In this document: one piece after another, positions 25,981 to 33,932 of the stretch
Numbering within the stretch: the first letter of the stretch is position 1
Layout: each line of letters begins with the position of its first letter
NCBI RefSeq assembly: GCF_900108115.1
Contig: NZ_FTPU01000006.1
Span: 1-64,000, forward strand
DNA length: 64,000 bases
Direction: 5' to 3'
From: Epilithonimonas bovis DSM 19482
GTDB taxonomy: Bacteria; Bacteroidota; Bacteroidia; Flavobacteriales; Weeksellaceae
Notes under the pieces: model-generated
What the model saw: only the letters and a program-made list of their open reading frames with translations
Database searches by the model: none
What the model was told of the DNA's origin: nothing
Translations under genes and position numbers: made by a program

Positions 25981-26634
25981 ATGATTATCACATTTGCCAC
26001 CCAAAAAGGCGGAGCCGGAAAAACCACTCTTGCCATCGCATTCGCCAATTATTTGACTGAGATTTCATCAAGAAAAATCAAGGTTTTTGATTTTGATTTT
26101 CAAAAATCTTTTTTCAACAAATGGAAAGAAGACGAAGAATCGGAACTGCCGAAAATCTACGATGTAGAAGTCATTGGCGACGATGATGAAGAACAACCTT
26201 TGGCTGATTTGGAGAACATTATCGAACTGAAAGAAAGCGAAGAAATTTATCTTTTCGATTTAGCCGGAACGCTCGACCAAAAATACAGCGATATACTGAT
26301 TTACAGCGACTTTATCATCATTCCGTTTGAATATTCCGATGTTTCTGTGAAATCTACTTTGGTTTTTAAAAATCTGCTCGGTTTGTTGGAAAGTCAGGCA
26401 GAACGGATTTTTATCCGCTCCAAATACGACAAAAGTTACAAATACCGCAACCAGCCGGAAATGGACAAAGAACTCTCAAAATACGGTTTGTTGCTGGAAA
26501 ATCCCGTCTTCAAAAGAAATATTCTGCAAAGCATCGACACCCGAAAACTGAATTACGAACAAAAAAATGCCGTGAAAAAACCATTTAATGAAATCATAGA
26601 ATACATCAACAAAGAATTAAAAATAACAATTTAA
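25981..26634 (+). CDS. ParA-family ATPase of the conjugative element
   Basis: A 217-residue P-loop ATPase with the deviant Walker A motif KGGAGKTT at residues 10-17 and a second motif (FDFDFQKS) near 35. LFDLAGTLDQ near residue 90 corresponds to Walker B. Proteins of this group are placed first in the transfer operon of Bacteroidota conjugative transposons (often called TraA) and are thought to position or maintain the circular form. No ParB partner is seen in the window. It follows the relaxase after a spacer made of 7-base units. Confidence 0.85.
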   Translation: MIITFATQKGGAGKTTLAIAFANYLTEISSRKIKVFDFDFQKSFFNKWKEDEESELPKIYDVEVIGDDDEEQPLADLENIIELKESEEIYLFDLAGTLDQKYSDILIYSDFIIIPFEYSDVSVKSTLVFKNLLGLLESQAERIFIRSKYDKSYKYRNQPEMDKELSKYGLLLENPVFKRNILQSIDTRKLNYEQKNAVKKPFNEIIEYINKELKITI

Positions 26635-26636
26635 AA

Positions 26637-26680
26637 GCTACTTGCTATTAGCCAAAAGCCAACCGCCAAAAGCCCCAATT
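26637..26680 (+). repeat. 7-bp-phased spacer before the TraB-position gene
   Basis: GC falls at 26637, 26644, 26651, 26658, 26665 and 26672, exactly 7 bases apart in variants of GCCAAAA, ending just before the ATG at 26681. Confidence 0.8.
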
Positions 26681-27226
26681 ATGATAAAATACTCACTCCT
26701 CCTTTTAGTCCCCTATTTTCTGTATTACGCCGGAAATATCGTTTACGACCTTTTTATAAAAAAAGAAAAAATTTCGGAAGTTGATATGACGGAAGAATTT
26801 TCCCTCGCCGATATTTCAAAATCGGAGAATCAACCGTCTGTTCAAGTCGGAATCGAAGATGTGGAAAACATCAAAACGCCAAAATCTTATCTGAAAAAAG
26901 ACATTAATCCTGCCCAAAATCCAAACTCTTTTGAAGAAAATCCCAGTTTGGACGAATTAAGAAAAAGATTTGAAGCCGAGCAAGACATTGACGAAATATT
27001 TCCGACTCAAAAAAATTCTGAAAACAAAGAAGAAAAAGAACCCGAAAAACCGTCTGACAAAGAAAATTTCCCCAATCAAAATATCAATAAAACCGACGAA
27101 AATTCCAAAAGAAAAGCAATCGTCAAAAAAGAAAACCAATGGAAAGACTTTTTGAATTTAGCGGAAACCACCGTGAAAATGGTTGCCAATCTCGAAGGAC
27201 ATAAAGTTTACCATTCCCTTGTATAA
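26681..27226 (+). CDS. membrane-anchored charged protein in the TraB position
   Basis: The 181-residue protein begins with a hydrophobic N-terminal anchor (about residues 1-20, LLLLVPYFLYYAGNIVY), followed by an acidic and lysine-rich low-complexity stretch (ENKEEKEPEKPSDKENF) and a short C-terminal part (WKDFLNLAETTVKMVANLEG). The ATG at 26681 is chosen because the upstream in-frame TTG lies in the heptad spacer. It lies between the ParA-type gene and traE, where conjugative transposons often encode TraB/TraD-like proteins. No enzyme motif was seen. Confidence 0.55.
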   Translation: MIKYSLLLLVPYFLYYAGNIVYDLFIKKEKISEVDMTEEFSLADISKSENQPSVQVGIEDVENIKTPKSYLKKDINPAQNPNSFEENPSLDELRKRFEAEQDIDEIFPTQKNSENKEEKEPEKPSDKENFPNQNINKTDENSKRKAIVKKENQWKDFLNLAETTVKMVANLEGHKVYHSLV

Positions 27227-27281
27227 CCTACTGAACAACATTTATTTATCAATATTTTTTTAACCTAAATTATTTTTTACA

Positions 27282-27599
27282 ATGAAATTAAAAACACGAA
27301 TGATGACAAAGAGAAATCTCTTAACAATGGCAATGATAATGCTTGCCGCAACTCCTGCATTTGCACAAGGCGGAGCAACCGCAATCTCGAATGCAGCGAG
27401 TGATATTCGGGATTATTGGGATCCGATAAAATTAATCCTAAAAGCAGTCGGAGGATTGGTCGGATTTATCGGAGGATTGCGGGTTTACAACAAATGGACG
27501 AACGGCGACCAAGATGTCAACAAAGAAATTCTCGGTTATGGAGGAGCAATGATTTTCCTCATCGTAGTTCCGGAATTTGTAACTGCATTCTTTGCCTAA
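27282..27599 (+). CDS. traE: conjugative transposon protein TraE (DUF4134, pilin-like)
   Basis: A 105-residue protein with a cleavable signal peptide ending in ATPAFAQ, then two hydrophobic segments (IKLILKAVGGLVGFIGGL and GGAMIFLIVVPEFVTAFF) with VYNKWTNGDQDVNKEILGYG between them. This is the DUF4134/TraE pattern of Bacteroidota conjugation systems, comparable to VirB2 pilin subunits. It precedes TraF and TraG as in other elements. Confidence 0.85.
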   Translation: MKLKTRMMTKRNLLTMAMIMLAATPAFAQGGATAISNAASDIRDYWDPIKLILKAVGGLVGFIGGLRVYNKWTNGDQDVNKEILGYGGAMIFLIVVPEFVTAFFA

Positions 27600-27600
27600 A

Positions 27601-27915
27601 ATGGGATTTTATCTTTACAAGGGGCTTAAAAAACCCCTTGTTTTCTTCGGATTGAAAGGCAAATACATCATTTATGCAGTCTGTGTCATCGGTGCAGGAA
27701 TTATTTCCGCACTCGTTTTATCCAAATTCGGATTGCTCGGTTCATTGCTCGGACTTGCCGTAACAGCCGGAGGTGTTTATCTCATTTTCAAAAGACAGGA
27801 TAAATATGGACTCTACGACAAAACCAAAAACTTCGACCAAATTTTAATTTTCCCAAAAAAATTAGACAACAAAAAACTTTTAAAAAATGGCAACAACAAA
27901 GAAACAAGCATTTGA
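27601..27915 (+). CDS. traF: conjugative transposon protein TraF (DUF4133)
   Basis: A 104-residue protein with an N-terminal MGFYLYKGLKKPLVFFGLKG motif followed by two membrane segments (about residues 21-40 and 43-60), typical of DUF4133/TraF, the VirB3-like partner of the VirB4 ATPase. The ATG at 27601 follows the traE stop directly, and the end overlaps traG by 29 bases, so the three genes are tightly coupled. Confidence 0.85.
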   Translation: MGFYLYKGLKKPLVFFGLKGKYIIYAVCVIGAGIISALVLSKFGLLGSLLGLAVTAGGVYLIFKRQDKYGLYDKTKNFDQILIFPKKLDNKKLLKNGNNKETSI

Positions 27916-30900
27916 TATTCCCTTCATCGGTTACGATTTTGGTAAAGATTTCGGTTGGGATTTTGATGTTCTTTTCGGACAATACGGCAATCCCATTATC
28001 GGAATCAGAATTAAAAATGTAGTAGAGCAATATTCAGCCGACCCGGATAATTATTTGAATTTTCATACGGTTTTAAACCAAGTCGTTTCCATTATCGGCG
28101 AAGGAAGAATTGTTCAGAAACTCGATATTTTTTCAAAGAAAAGATATGATGCGGAACAATCCAACCAATTCCTTCAGCAAAAATATTCCGAACATTTTGA
28201 CGGTAGATTGTTTAAAACCATTGAAACCATTTTGCTTTTCACGGATATTATTGATGACAAACTGAAAAAGAAAAATAAGCCTTACAATTTTAGCGAAAAA
28301 AGTTACAAAGAACTTCGGGACAAATGCCAAAAAGTTTTTATGCTGTTGAAACAAAGCGATTGCGAACCTGAATTTTTATTTGAAAAAGATTTTGAATATT
28401 ACATTTCCGGAGCATTGTCGATGCAATTTTCCGAAAAACCTGTTTTTGACAATATCAAAAGCACCAACGAATATCTGCAAATTGGAAATCGTTTCGTTAA
28501 AAATATCTCTTATGTTGATGTCGAAAACATTGATTTACCCTCTGAAATAGACCCATTTTCCGTTTTAGGCGGAAACGGTGCAGCATCAGAAACAGCCGTT
28601 GATAATTTCACTTTTATCAATGAATTGGAAGATTATGAAACGATTATTTACAATCAAGTCATCACGATTCCGCTTCAAGCTCCACAACAACGAGAACTCG
28701 ACAAAAAAAAGAAAAAGCACGAAGGAGCAGCAAACAATTCTCCGTCCAATGCCATTATTGCTGAGGAAATCCAAACACTTTTACACAATATTGCTCTTGA
28801 TGGACAGTTGGTTGTCAATGCCCATTTTTCCTTAATATTTTCTGCAAACACGCTGGAAAAAATGGAAAATATCCAGTCGATGGTCGAAAATAAACTGTTT
28901 ACGAAAGGAATTATCGTTTCCAAAAATGCCTACAACCAATTAGAACTCTTTCGGGCGGCACTTCCGGGTAATGCGACGGAACTTAGAGAATACGATTTAT
29001 TTATGACGACAAGCGAAGCTGCCTTGTGTTTTTTTTTTAAGGAAAGTTACCCCGTAAACGAGCAGTCCAATTTTTATCTAAGATTTACCGATAGACAAGG
29101 CGTTCCGCTCAAAATAGACCCAGCAGATTTACCAATGAAAACAGGAAGAATCAATAACAGAAATAAGTTTGTTCTCGGACCTTCGGGTTCGGGAAAATCC
29201 TTCCTGATGAATAATATTATCGAACAATATCTGACATATAATTATGATGTAGTCATCGTTGATACAGGAGATTCTTACTCGGGAACTTGCAAATACAAAG
29301 GCGGAAGATACATTCAATACACCGAAGAAAAACCCATTACGATGAATCCTTTTTTGATGAACAAAAAAGAGTTCAATATCGAGAAAATCGAATTTTTGAC
29401 CAACCTTATTTTTTTGATTTGGCAAGGTCCCGATGCAACAATGTCGGCAACTCAAAAATCCATTTTGGATAATGTACTGATGTCTTATTATCATCAGTAT
29501 TTCAATAACGGAAAGCAATGGTACGAACATAAAAGCACGGAAGATTTGATTCTTTATTTGGGAAAATACAACATTCACGAAGAAGATATTTACGCAGAGT
29601 TTGAAAATGAAGTAAACGGACAAAATTCCTATTATGATATTTTGGGAATTGCTTTCGATGCCAATTCCGAAGAAATCAAAGAAGCCGGAAGAAAGTTGTT
29701 GAAATTTTATCACCCCGACAAAAACGTAAATAATCCCGATTATGACAGCGAAAAATTTTATCAAGTCTACGAAGCGTATGAAACTTTGAACGATGATGAA
29801 CGTAGAAAAATCTACAATGAAACCCAGCTGATTCTCATTAAATCCAATGAAATCATCAAAAGACCGGAAACAGCTGAAGATTGGAACGAATTGTTCAGAA
29901 AAGCCATCATCAAAAAAATCAAGGAACTCGAAGAAAAATTAGAAGCCAAAGAATTGTCTTTTAACGGATTCTACGACTATTGCGATAAATTTTTGCCGCT
30001 TTATCTGAACAATAAAAAACACGCCATCAATGAAAGAGAATTTAATCTCCGTACTTTTTTATTTGTTCTGAAAGATTTTTACAAAGGCGGAAGATATGGA
30101 ACAACATTGAATGAATCAGCTGACAATACGCTGTTTGATGAGCCTTTCATTGTTTTTGAAATTGACAATGTAAAAGACAATCCGAAACTATTTCCGATTG
30201 TAACGCTGATTATTATGGATACGTTTATCCAAAAAATGCGACTCCGAAAAGACCGAAGAAAAGCCCTAATCATCGAGGAAGCGTGGAAAGCGATTGCCAG
30301 CAAATTAATGGGTGGTTACATTTTGTATCTCTACAAAACGGTTAGAAAATTTTGGGGAGAAGCGGTTGTTGTAACGCAGGAACTCGACGATATTATCGGA
30401 AATGCGGTCGTGAAAGATTCCATTATCAACAATTCCGATACGTTTATTTTGCTTGACCAAACCAAGTTTAAAGATAATTTCGACAGAATTGCGGCTTTGC
30501 TTTCACTCAATAAAGTCGAGCAAAACAAGATTTTCACGATTAACAATCTCAACAATAAATTTGGTAGAAGCCGTTTCAAAGAATTTTATCTGAAACGAGG
30601 TTCTAAGGGAGAAGTTTACGGCAACGAAGTTTCGCTCGAACAATATCTGACTTACACCACCGAAAAACCTGAAAAATCTGCGGTTGAATATTATGTCCAA
30701 AAATACGGCAGTTACGATGAAGCACTCATAAAAATTGTTTCCGATTTAAAAATTTTCGGCGACAGTTTAGAAAATTTGGTGGCACTCGTCAATCTCTACC
30801 AAAATCCTTTGGACAAAAAAATAGATTCCTACTACAAAATGATGAAAAATAAACACAAAGGACAAAATGTTTTCAAAATCATTTCACAGGAATTAGAAAA

Positions 30901-30967
30901 TAGAAACATCAGTTTTTCGGAATTAATCAACACTAAAAAATACACTTATGAAAATGCAGTTCAATAA
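27887..30967 (+). CDS. traG: TraG, VirB4-type conjugation ATPase with an inserted J-domain
   Basis: This 1026-residue ATPase should power pilus assembly and transfer. Walker A is GPSGSGKSF (K437) and Walker B is ALIIEEAW (E797, E798); the C-terminal RecA-like motifs (VVTQELDDI, INNSDTFILLDQ) follow. Between the two Walker motifs, at about residues 582-645, lies a complete J-domain: YYDILGI, a helix, the HPD motif (H609-P610-D611) and a helix ending YEAYETLNDDERRKIYN. J-domains stimulate DnaK ATPase; finding one inside a VirB4 ATPase is unusual. The frame is open throughout, so this is one polypeptide. Bacteroidota TraG proteins as I recall them are around 830 residues, so the insert accounts for much of the extra length. 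Confidence 0.92.
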   Translation: MATTKKQAFDIPFIGYDFGKDFGWDFDVLFGQYGNPIIGIRIKNVVEQYSADPDNYLNFHTVLNQVVSIIGEGRIVQKLDIFSKKRYDAEQSNQFLQQKYSEHFDGRLFKTIETILLFTDIIDDKLKKKNKPYNFSEKSYKELRDKCQKVFMLLKQSDCEPEFLFEKDFEYYISGALSMQFSEKPVFDNIKSTNEYLQIGNRFVKNISYVDVENIDLPSEIDPFSVLGGNGAASETAVDNFTFINELEDYETIIYNQVITIPLQAPQQRELDKKKKKHEGAANNSPSNAIIAEEIQTLLHNIALDGQLVVNAHFSLIFSANTLEKMENIQSMVENKLFTKGIIVSKNAYNQLELFRAALPGNATELREYDLFMTTSEAALCFFFKESYPVNEQSNFYLRFTDRQGVPLKIDPADLPMKTGRINNRNKFVLGPSGSGKSFLMNNIIEQYLTYNYDVVIVDTGDSYSGTCKYKGGRYIQYTEEKPITMNPFLMNKKEFNIEKIEFLTNLIFLIWQGPDATMSATQKSILDNVLMSYYHQYFNNGKQWYEHKSTEDLILYLGKYNIHEEDIYAEFENEVNGQNSYYDILGIAFDANSEEIKEAGRKLLKFYHPDKNVNNPDYDSEKFYQVYEAYETLNDDERRKIYNETQLILIKSNEIIKRPETAEDWNELFRKAIIKKIKELEEKLEAKELSFNGFYDYCDKFLPLYLNNKKHAINEREFNLRTFLFVLKDFYKGGRYGTTLNESADNTLFDEPFIVFEIDNVKDNPKLFPIVTLIIMDTFIQKMRLRKDRRKALIIEEAWKAIASKLMGGYILYLYKTVRKFWGEAVVVTQELDDIIGNAVVKDSIINNSDTFILLDQTKFKDNFDRIAALLSLNKVEQNKIFTINNLNNKFGRSRFKEFYLKRGSKGEVYGNEVSLEQYLTYTTEKPEKSAVEYYVQKYGSYDEALIKIVSDLKIFGDSLENLVALVNLYQNPLDKKIDSYYKMMKNKHKGQNVFKIISQELENRNISFSELINTKKYTYENAVQ

Positions 30968-31655
30968 TAAAACACACGAAATTCCCCTCCTTTGGAGGGG
31001 TTGGGGGAGGCTTTTTCTTTTTTTTATTCTTTGGGGGACAGGGGGCTTCGCTCAAAATACTTACATCGACCCAACTGTAACGGCAGCAATGATTCTCTAT
31101 TCGGAAAATCTGAAAGCCAAGCAAAATGATGTCATTGATGAGACTTCCAATCTGAAAAACGCCCAAACGTGGGTCGGAACACAAATGGTTGCTGCTAATG
31201 ACATTCAGAATAAAATTTTGAAAGGTTTGAAAGAAGTTTCCGGGACTTTGCAAAATGGGATTCAGGTACAGCAGATTTATTCGGAATTGAACAAATGTTA
31301 CAATTATTCATCACAGGTCGTTCAGTTGGCTTCCCAACACCCTCAATATGCGATTTTTGGAGTTAGAGCATCACAAAAAACGTATGAGCAAAGTTTGAAA
31401 ATTGTTACCGATGTTTCCGATATTCTCGCTTCCGGCGAACTGAATTTGGCTACTTCCGGCGACCGATACAAAATTTTGCACAATATCGAGGGCAATGTAA
31501 AATCACTGAAACTTTGGCTTTTAGCCATCAAACTGCGATTGGAAAAAGCCAACCGCTTAGGATTTTGGAATTCGATTAATCCGTTTGCAGGATACATCAA
31601 CACCGACAAAGCCATTGTGGAAGATATAATGAACCGGTACAAACGAAATTTTTAA
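30948..31655 (+). CDS. exported transfer protein, first of four related proteins (TraI-like position)
   Basis: A 235-residue exported protein starting inside the last 20 bases of traG. The unusual N terminus is encoded by two G/C-rich palindromic repeats (30984-31011 and 31028-31055): the first gives IPLLWRGWG and the second the end of the signal peptide, WGTGGFAQ. The mature part is helical, with LASQHPQYAI near residue 125 and the C-terminal motif NTDKAIVEDIMNRYKRNF. The following three genes end in the same kind of motif. Position after TraG suggests the TraI/VirB5-like role of other Bacteroidota elements; the family name is uncertain. Confidence 0.65.
   Translation: MKMQFNNKTHEIPLLWRGWGRLFLFFILWGTGGFAQNTYIDPTVTAAMILYSENLKAKQNDVIDETSNLKNAQTWVGTQMVAANDIQNKILKGLKEVSGTLQNGIQVQQIYSELNKCYNYSSQVVQLASQHPQYAIFGVRASQKTYEQSLKIVTDVSDILASGELNLATSGDRYKILHNIEGNVKSLKLWLLAIKLRLEKANRLGFWNSINPFAGYINTDKAIVEDIMNRYKRNF
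30984..31011 (+). repeat. G/C-rich palindromic repeat inside coding sequence (copy 1)
   Basis: CCCCTCC and GGAGGGG form an inverted repeat around TTT, followed by TTGGGGGAGG. The repeat is in frame and encodes IPLLWRGWG. Confidence 0.85.
31028..31055 (+). repeat. G/C-rich repeat encoding a signal-peptide end (copy 2)
   Basis: TCTTTGGGGGACAGGGGG then CTTCGCTCAA encodes LWGTGGFAQ, the signal peptidase region. It matches the traN copy at 37459-37492 in the GGGGG-CTTCGCTCAA part. Confidence 0.8.
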
Positions 31656-31657
31656 CC

Positions 31658-31681
31658 AAGCCCCCTACCCCCCAAAGGGGA
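31658..31681 (-). repeat. G/C-rich palindromic repeat in the spacer after the first TraI-like gene (copy 3, reverse)
   Basis: AGCCCCCTACCCCCC then AAAGGGGAG is the reverse complement of the CCCCTTTGGGG-TAGGGGGCT unit found elsewhere in the transfer region. It begins directly after the stop codon. Confidence 0.85.
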
Positions 31682-31693
31682 GAAAAATGTAAA

Positions 31694-32413
31694 ATGAAAA
31701 TAAAAAAGAAAAAAATTAAGGCTCTGAAATTCCCCCTTTGGGGGAAAGGGGGCTTGGGCTTGTTGGTTTATCTCGTCCTCACATCTTCCGGTGGCGGTTC
31801 TACTCCTGCTTGGCAAAAGGAAAATGTTTCTTTTCCGATGATGGATATTCAAATTAATGCGGCAATGAAAGAACACGACAGGCAAAAGGAAATGCGGCAA
31901 AAACAAACCCTTAATGCAACCGTAGAAACCGCCAACCAAACCCAATGGAAAGATTTTAAAGACAAGGTAACGAAAGTACAGGACAGACTCCGGATTGTTT
32001 CATTTGCGATTCAGGCAATACCAACGGGAATTGCGATGAGCAGGGAGATTACGAAAATCACGAACAACCAAACCTCAATTATCAACGAAATCAGTTCCGC
32101 ACCACCTTCCATTATTTCGGTTTTGCCTTCGCAAGTGCAGTTTGTAGATGATTTACAAATGGTTACACGCTTAATCACGGGGATTATCCTCTCTTACGGA
32201 GCGATGAACCAAATGGAAAAATCAGAACGAAAAATTTTACTGGATTATGCTTTGGGAGAAGTCAAAACATTGAGCAGAAATTCAACCTATATGCTTTTCA
32301 AAATCAAAGATATAAAAGCCAAAGTTTTACGGAATAAAAGAGCATTCCAATACTATGTGAACAGGGACAGACAGGTGGTGGAAAACATTATGAATAACAT
32401 TAAAAACTTTTAA
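31694..32413 (+). CDS. exported transfer protein, second of four related proteins
   Basis: A 239-residue protein whose N terminus (MKIKKKKIKALKFPLWGKGG) includes a copy of the G/C-rich repeat, giving FPLWGKGGLG ahead of a short hydrophobic stretch (LLVYLVLTSS) that may act as signal or anchor. Residues 50-90 are charged and probably coiled coil. The C-terminal half is helical and ends in NRDRQVVENIMNNIKNF, matching the tail motif of its neighbours. It lies 38 bases after the first of these genes and 2 bases before the next. The function is presumed to be part of the transfer apparatus. Confidence 0.65.
   Translation: MKIKKKKIKALKFPLWGKGGLGLLVYLVLTSSGGGSTPAWQKENVSFPMMDIQINAAMKEHDRQKEMRQKQTLNATVETANQTQWKDFKDKVTKVQDRLRIVSFAIQAIPTGIAMSREITKITNNQTSIINEISSAPPSIISVLPSQVQFVDDLQMVTRLITGIILSYGAMNQMEKSERKILLDYALGEVKTLSRNSTYMLFKIKDIKAKVLRNKRAFQYYVNRDRQVVENIMNNIKNF
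31730..31761 (+). repeat. G/C-rich palindromic repeat inside coding sequence (copy 4)
   Basis: TTCCCCCTTTGGGGG then AAAGGGGGCTTGGGCTT; CCCCC pairs with the first or second G-run. In frame it encodes FPLWGKGGLG. Confidence 0.88.
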
Positions 32414-32415
32414 AA

Positions 32416-33087
32416 ATGAAGAAAATTTCAGCCATTGCAATATTGATGTTTTCAGGAATTTCCGTGAAAAGCCAAAGTTATAGTTTTGTTATCAACGATA
32501 AATTATTGGTTCAGCTTACCAAAGACCACGCTGTGAGAATAGCAAGTGAACAAACTTTTCTCAATTCTTACGAAAAACAAAAAGAATTATACGACGATAT
32601 TAAGCAAAAAACCGCTCAAGTCATTGCCATTCAGGAATACATTTATCAACAGTTGAAAAACGTTAATTCTGCTTTAACACAGAGTAAAAAGTTGATTTAT
32701 CTCTATCAATATTTGGGGGAAATTGCCGAAAATTCCAATAAAATGCTGGATTTATCGGCACAACACCCGGAATATGCGGTTTTGGTTTCAAAATATTATG
32801 TAGAAATCGGTAATCAGGTTTTGAAACTCCAGCAGGAAGTAACGCAGGATATTTTGAATGAAAACAAAGATTTTCTGATGGACGCTTCGGATAGAGAAAT
32901 GCTTATAGAAAAGGTTTTTACTCGTGTCAGAAATATCAATGGAAATATTCTCTACATCATTTTACGATTGGAAAACGCCAAGAAAATTCCATATCTGTAT
33001 CAAGTTCCGGTGCTGAGAAATTACGTCAATATCGACAGAGCCATTGTCGGCGAGATTATCACAAAATACAAATACATTTTTAATTAA
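32416..33087 (+). CDS. exported transfer protein, third of four related proteins
   Basis: A 223-residue protein with a normal signal peptide (MKKISAIAILMFSGISVKSQS). The body is helical; LSAQHPEYAVLVSKYY near residue 115 is similar to LASQHPQYAI of the first protein, and the tail NIDRAIVGEIITKYKYIF has the shared motif. The gene starts 2 bases after its predecessor. These similarities point to duplication within the operon. Its role in transfer is inferred from position. Confidence 0.65.
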   Translation: MKKISAIAILMFSGISVKSQSYSFVINDKLLVQLTKDHAVRIASEQTFLNSYEKQKELYDDIKQKTAQVIAIQEYIYQQLKNVNSALTQSKKLIYLYQYLGEIAENSNKMLDLSAQHPEYAVLVSKYYVEIGNQVLKLQQEVTQDILNENKDFLMDASDREMLIEKVFTRVRNINGNILYIILRLENAKKIPYLYQVPVLRNYVNIDRAIVGEIITKYKYIFN

Positions 33088-33103
33088 AAACAATAAAAAA
33101 ACG

Positions 33104-33931
33104 ATGAAAAAACTATTTAAAAAAGGAAAATATTTCCTCTTATTATTGATGATAACCAATGTTTTCGGACAAACGGTAAAAAGACTCAACGACCCTTCCA
33201 TCGTTGCCCAACATAAAAGAATGACCTTTGAAAGTTGGGGCGATTGGCGACCTTATCCCAAATATTTTTTGGGCATTCAGACCAATTTTGCTTATGCCAC
33301 GGTTTGGGGAATGTGGGCTCCGCAAATCAACAGAGATTACAAAAACGGTGATGACATCAGACCATTAAAGCCGACCGGCGAACAGAATATAAGATTAGCT
33401 GAAGTAAAATTTCAAGAAGAACAGGCAAAAAAAATCAAAGCCGCTTCCGACACCATTTACAAAAGAAGCGTTCAGGATTTTGCCCATTGGACTTCCGCAA
33501 CCGTTGATGCAGACCCGCTTTGGTTGTTGTATTACAAAAGAATGCTCAAACCGATTACAGAATTTCCGGACAATCCGCAAAATTTTATCGAATGGCGATT
33601 AAAAGACCAGCAAACTTATGAAACCCTCAATACGACAGGAACACTGAAAAGATTGCAGGAAGAATTGGATTTAATCAAAGAAAAATATTCGATGTCGAGA
33701 AGTATGGATATGCCGAGAGGAAAACGATTTTTGATGTACCACGAAACCCTTATCAAATGGCGAAAATTTGTCGAAGAACTCCGAAAACACAACAACAAAA
33801 CCACATTGCTTTTGGATTATAAAAACATTCTGAAAAACCATTTGTCCACGGCTTTACCACAGGGTTTTACCCCGCAGACGGACAAGCAAATCGTTCAAAA
33901 TATTATGCAACAATATAAAAACCAATATTAA
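33104..33931 (+). CDS. exported transfer protein, fourth of the related set
   Basis: A 275-residue protein with signal peptide (KYFLLLLMITNVFGQ). The mature part contains WGDWRPYPKYFLGIQTN and WGMWAPQINRDYK near the start, a long helical region and the tail TDKQIVQNIMQQYKNQY, again the D-K/R-x-I/V-V-x-x-I-M-x-x-x-K pattern. Outside the tail it does not resemble the other three closely. The ATG at 33104 is chosen over upstream codons that overlap the preceding gene because it begins a proper signal peptide. TraJ follows after 1 base. Confidence 0.65.
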   Translation: MKKLFKKGKYFLLLLMITNVFGQTVKRLNDPSIVAQHKRMTFESWGDWRPYPKYFLGIQTNFAYATVWGMWAPQINRDYKNGDDIRPLKPTGEQNIRLAEVKFQEEQAKKIKAASDTIYKRSVQDFAHWTSATVDADPLWLLYYKRMLKPITEFPDNPQNFIEWRLKDQQTYETLNTTGTLKRLQEELDLIKEKYSMSRSMDMPRGKRFLMYHETLIKWRKFVEELRKHNNKTTLLLDYKNILKNHLSTALPQGFTPQTDKQIVQNIMQQYKNQY

Positions 33932-33932
33932 A

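Noticed and set aside
29129-29764. 211-codon minus-strand frame opposite traG
   Set aside because: It is the antisense shadow of the Walker A and J-domain region of a conserved ATPase.
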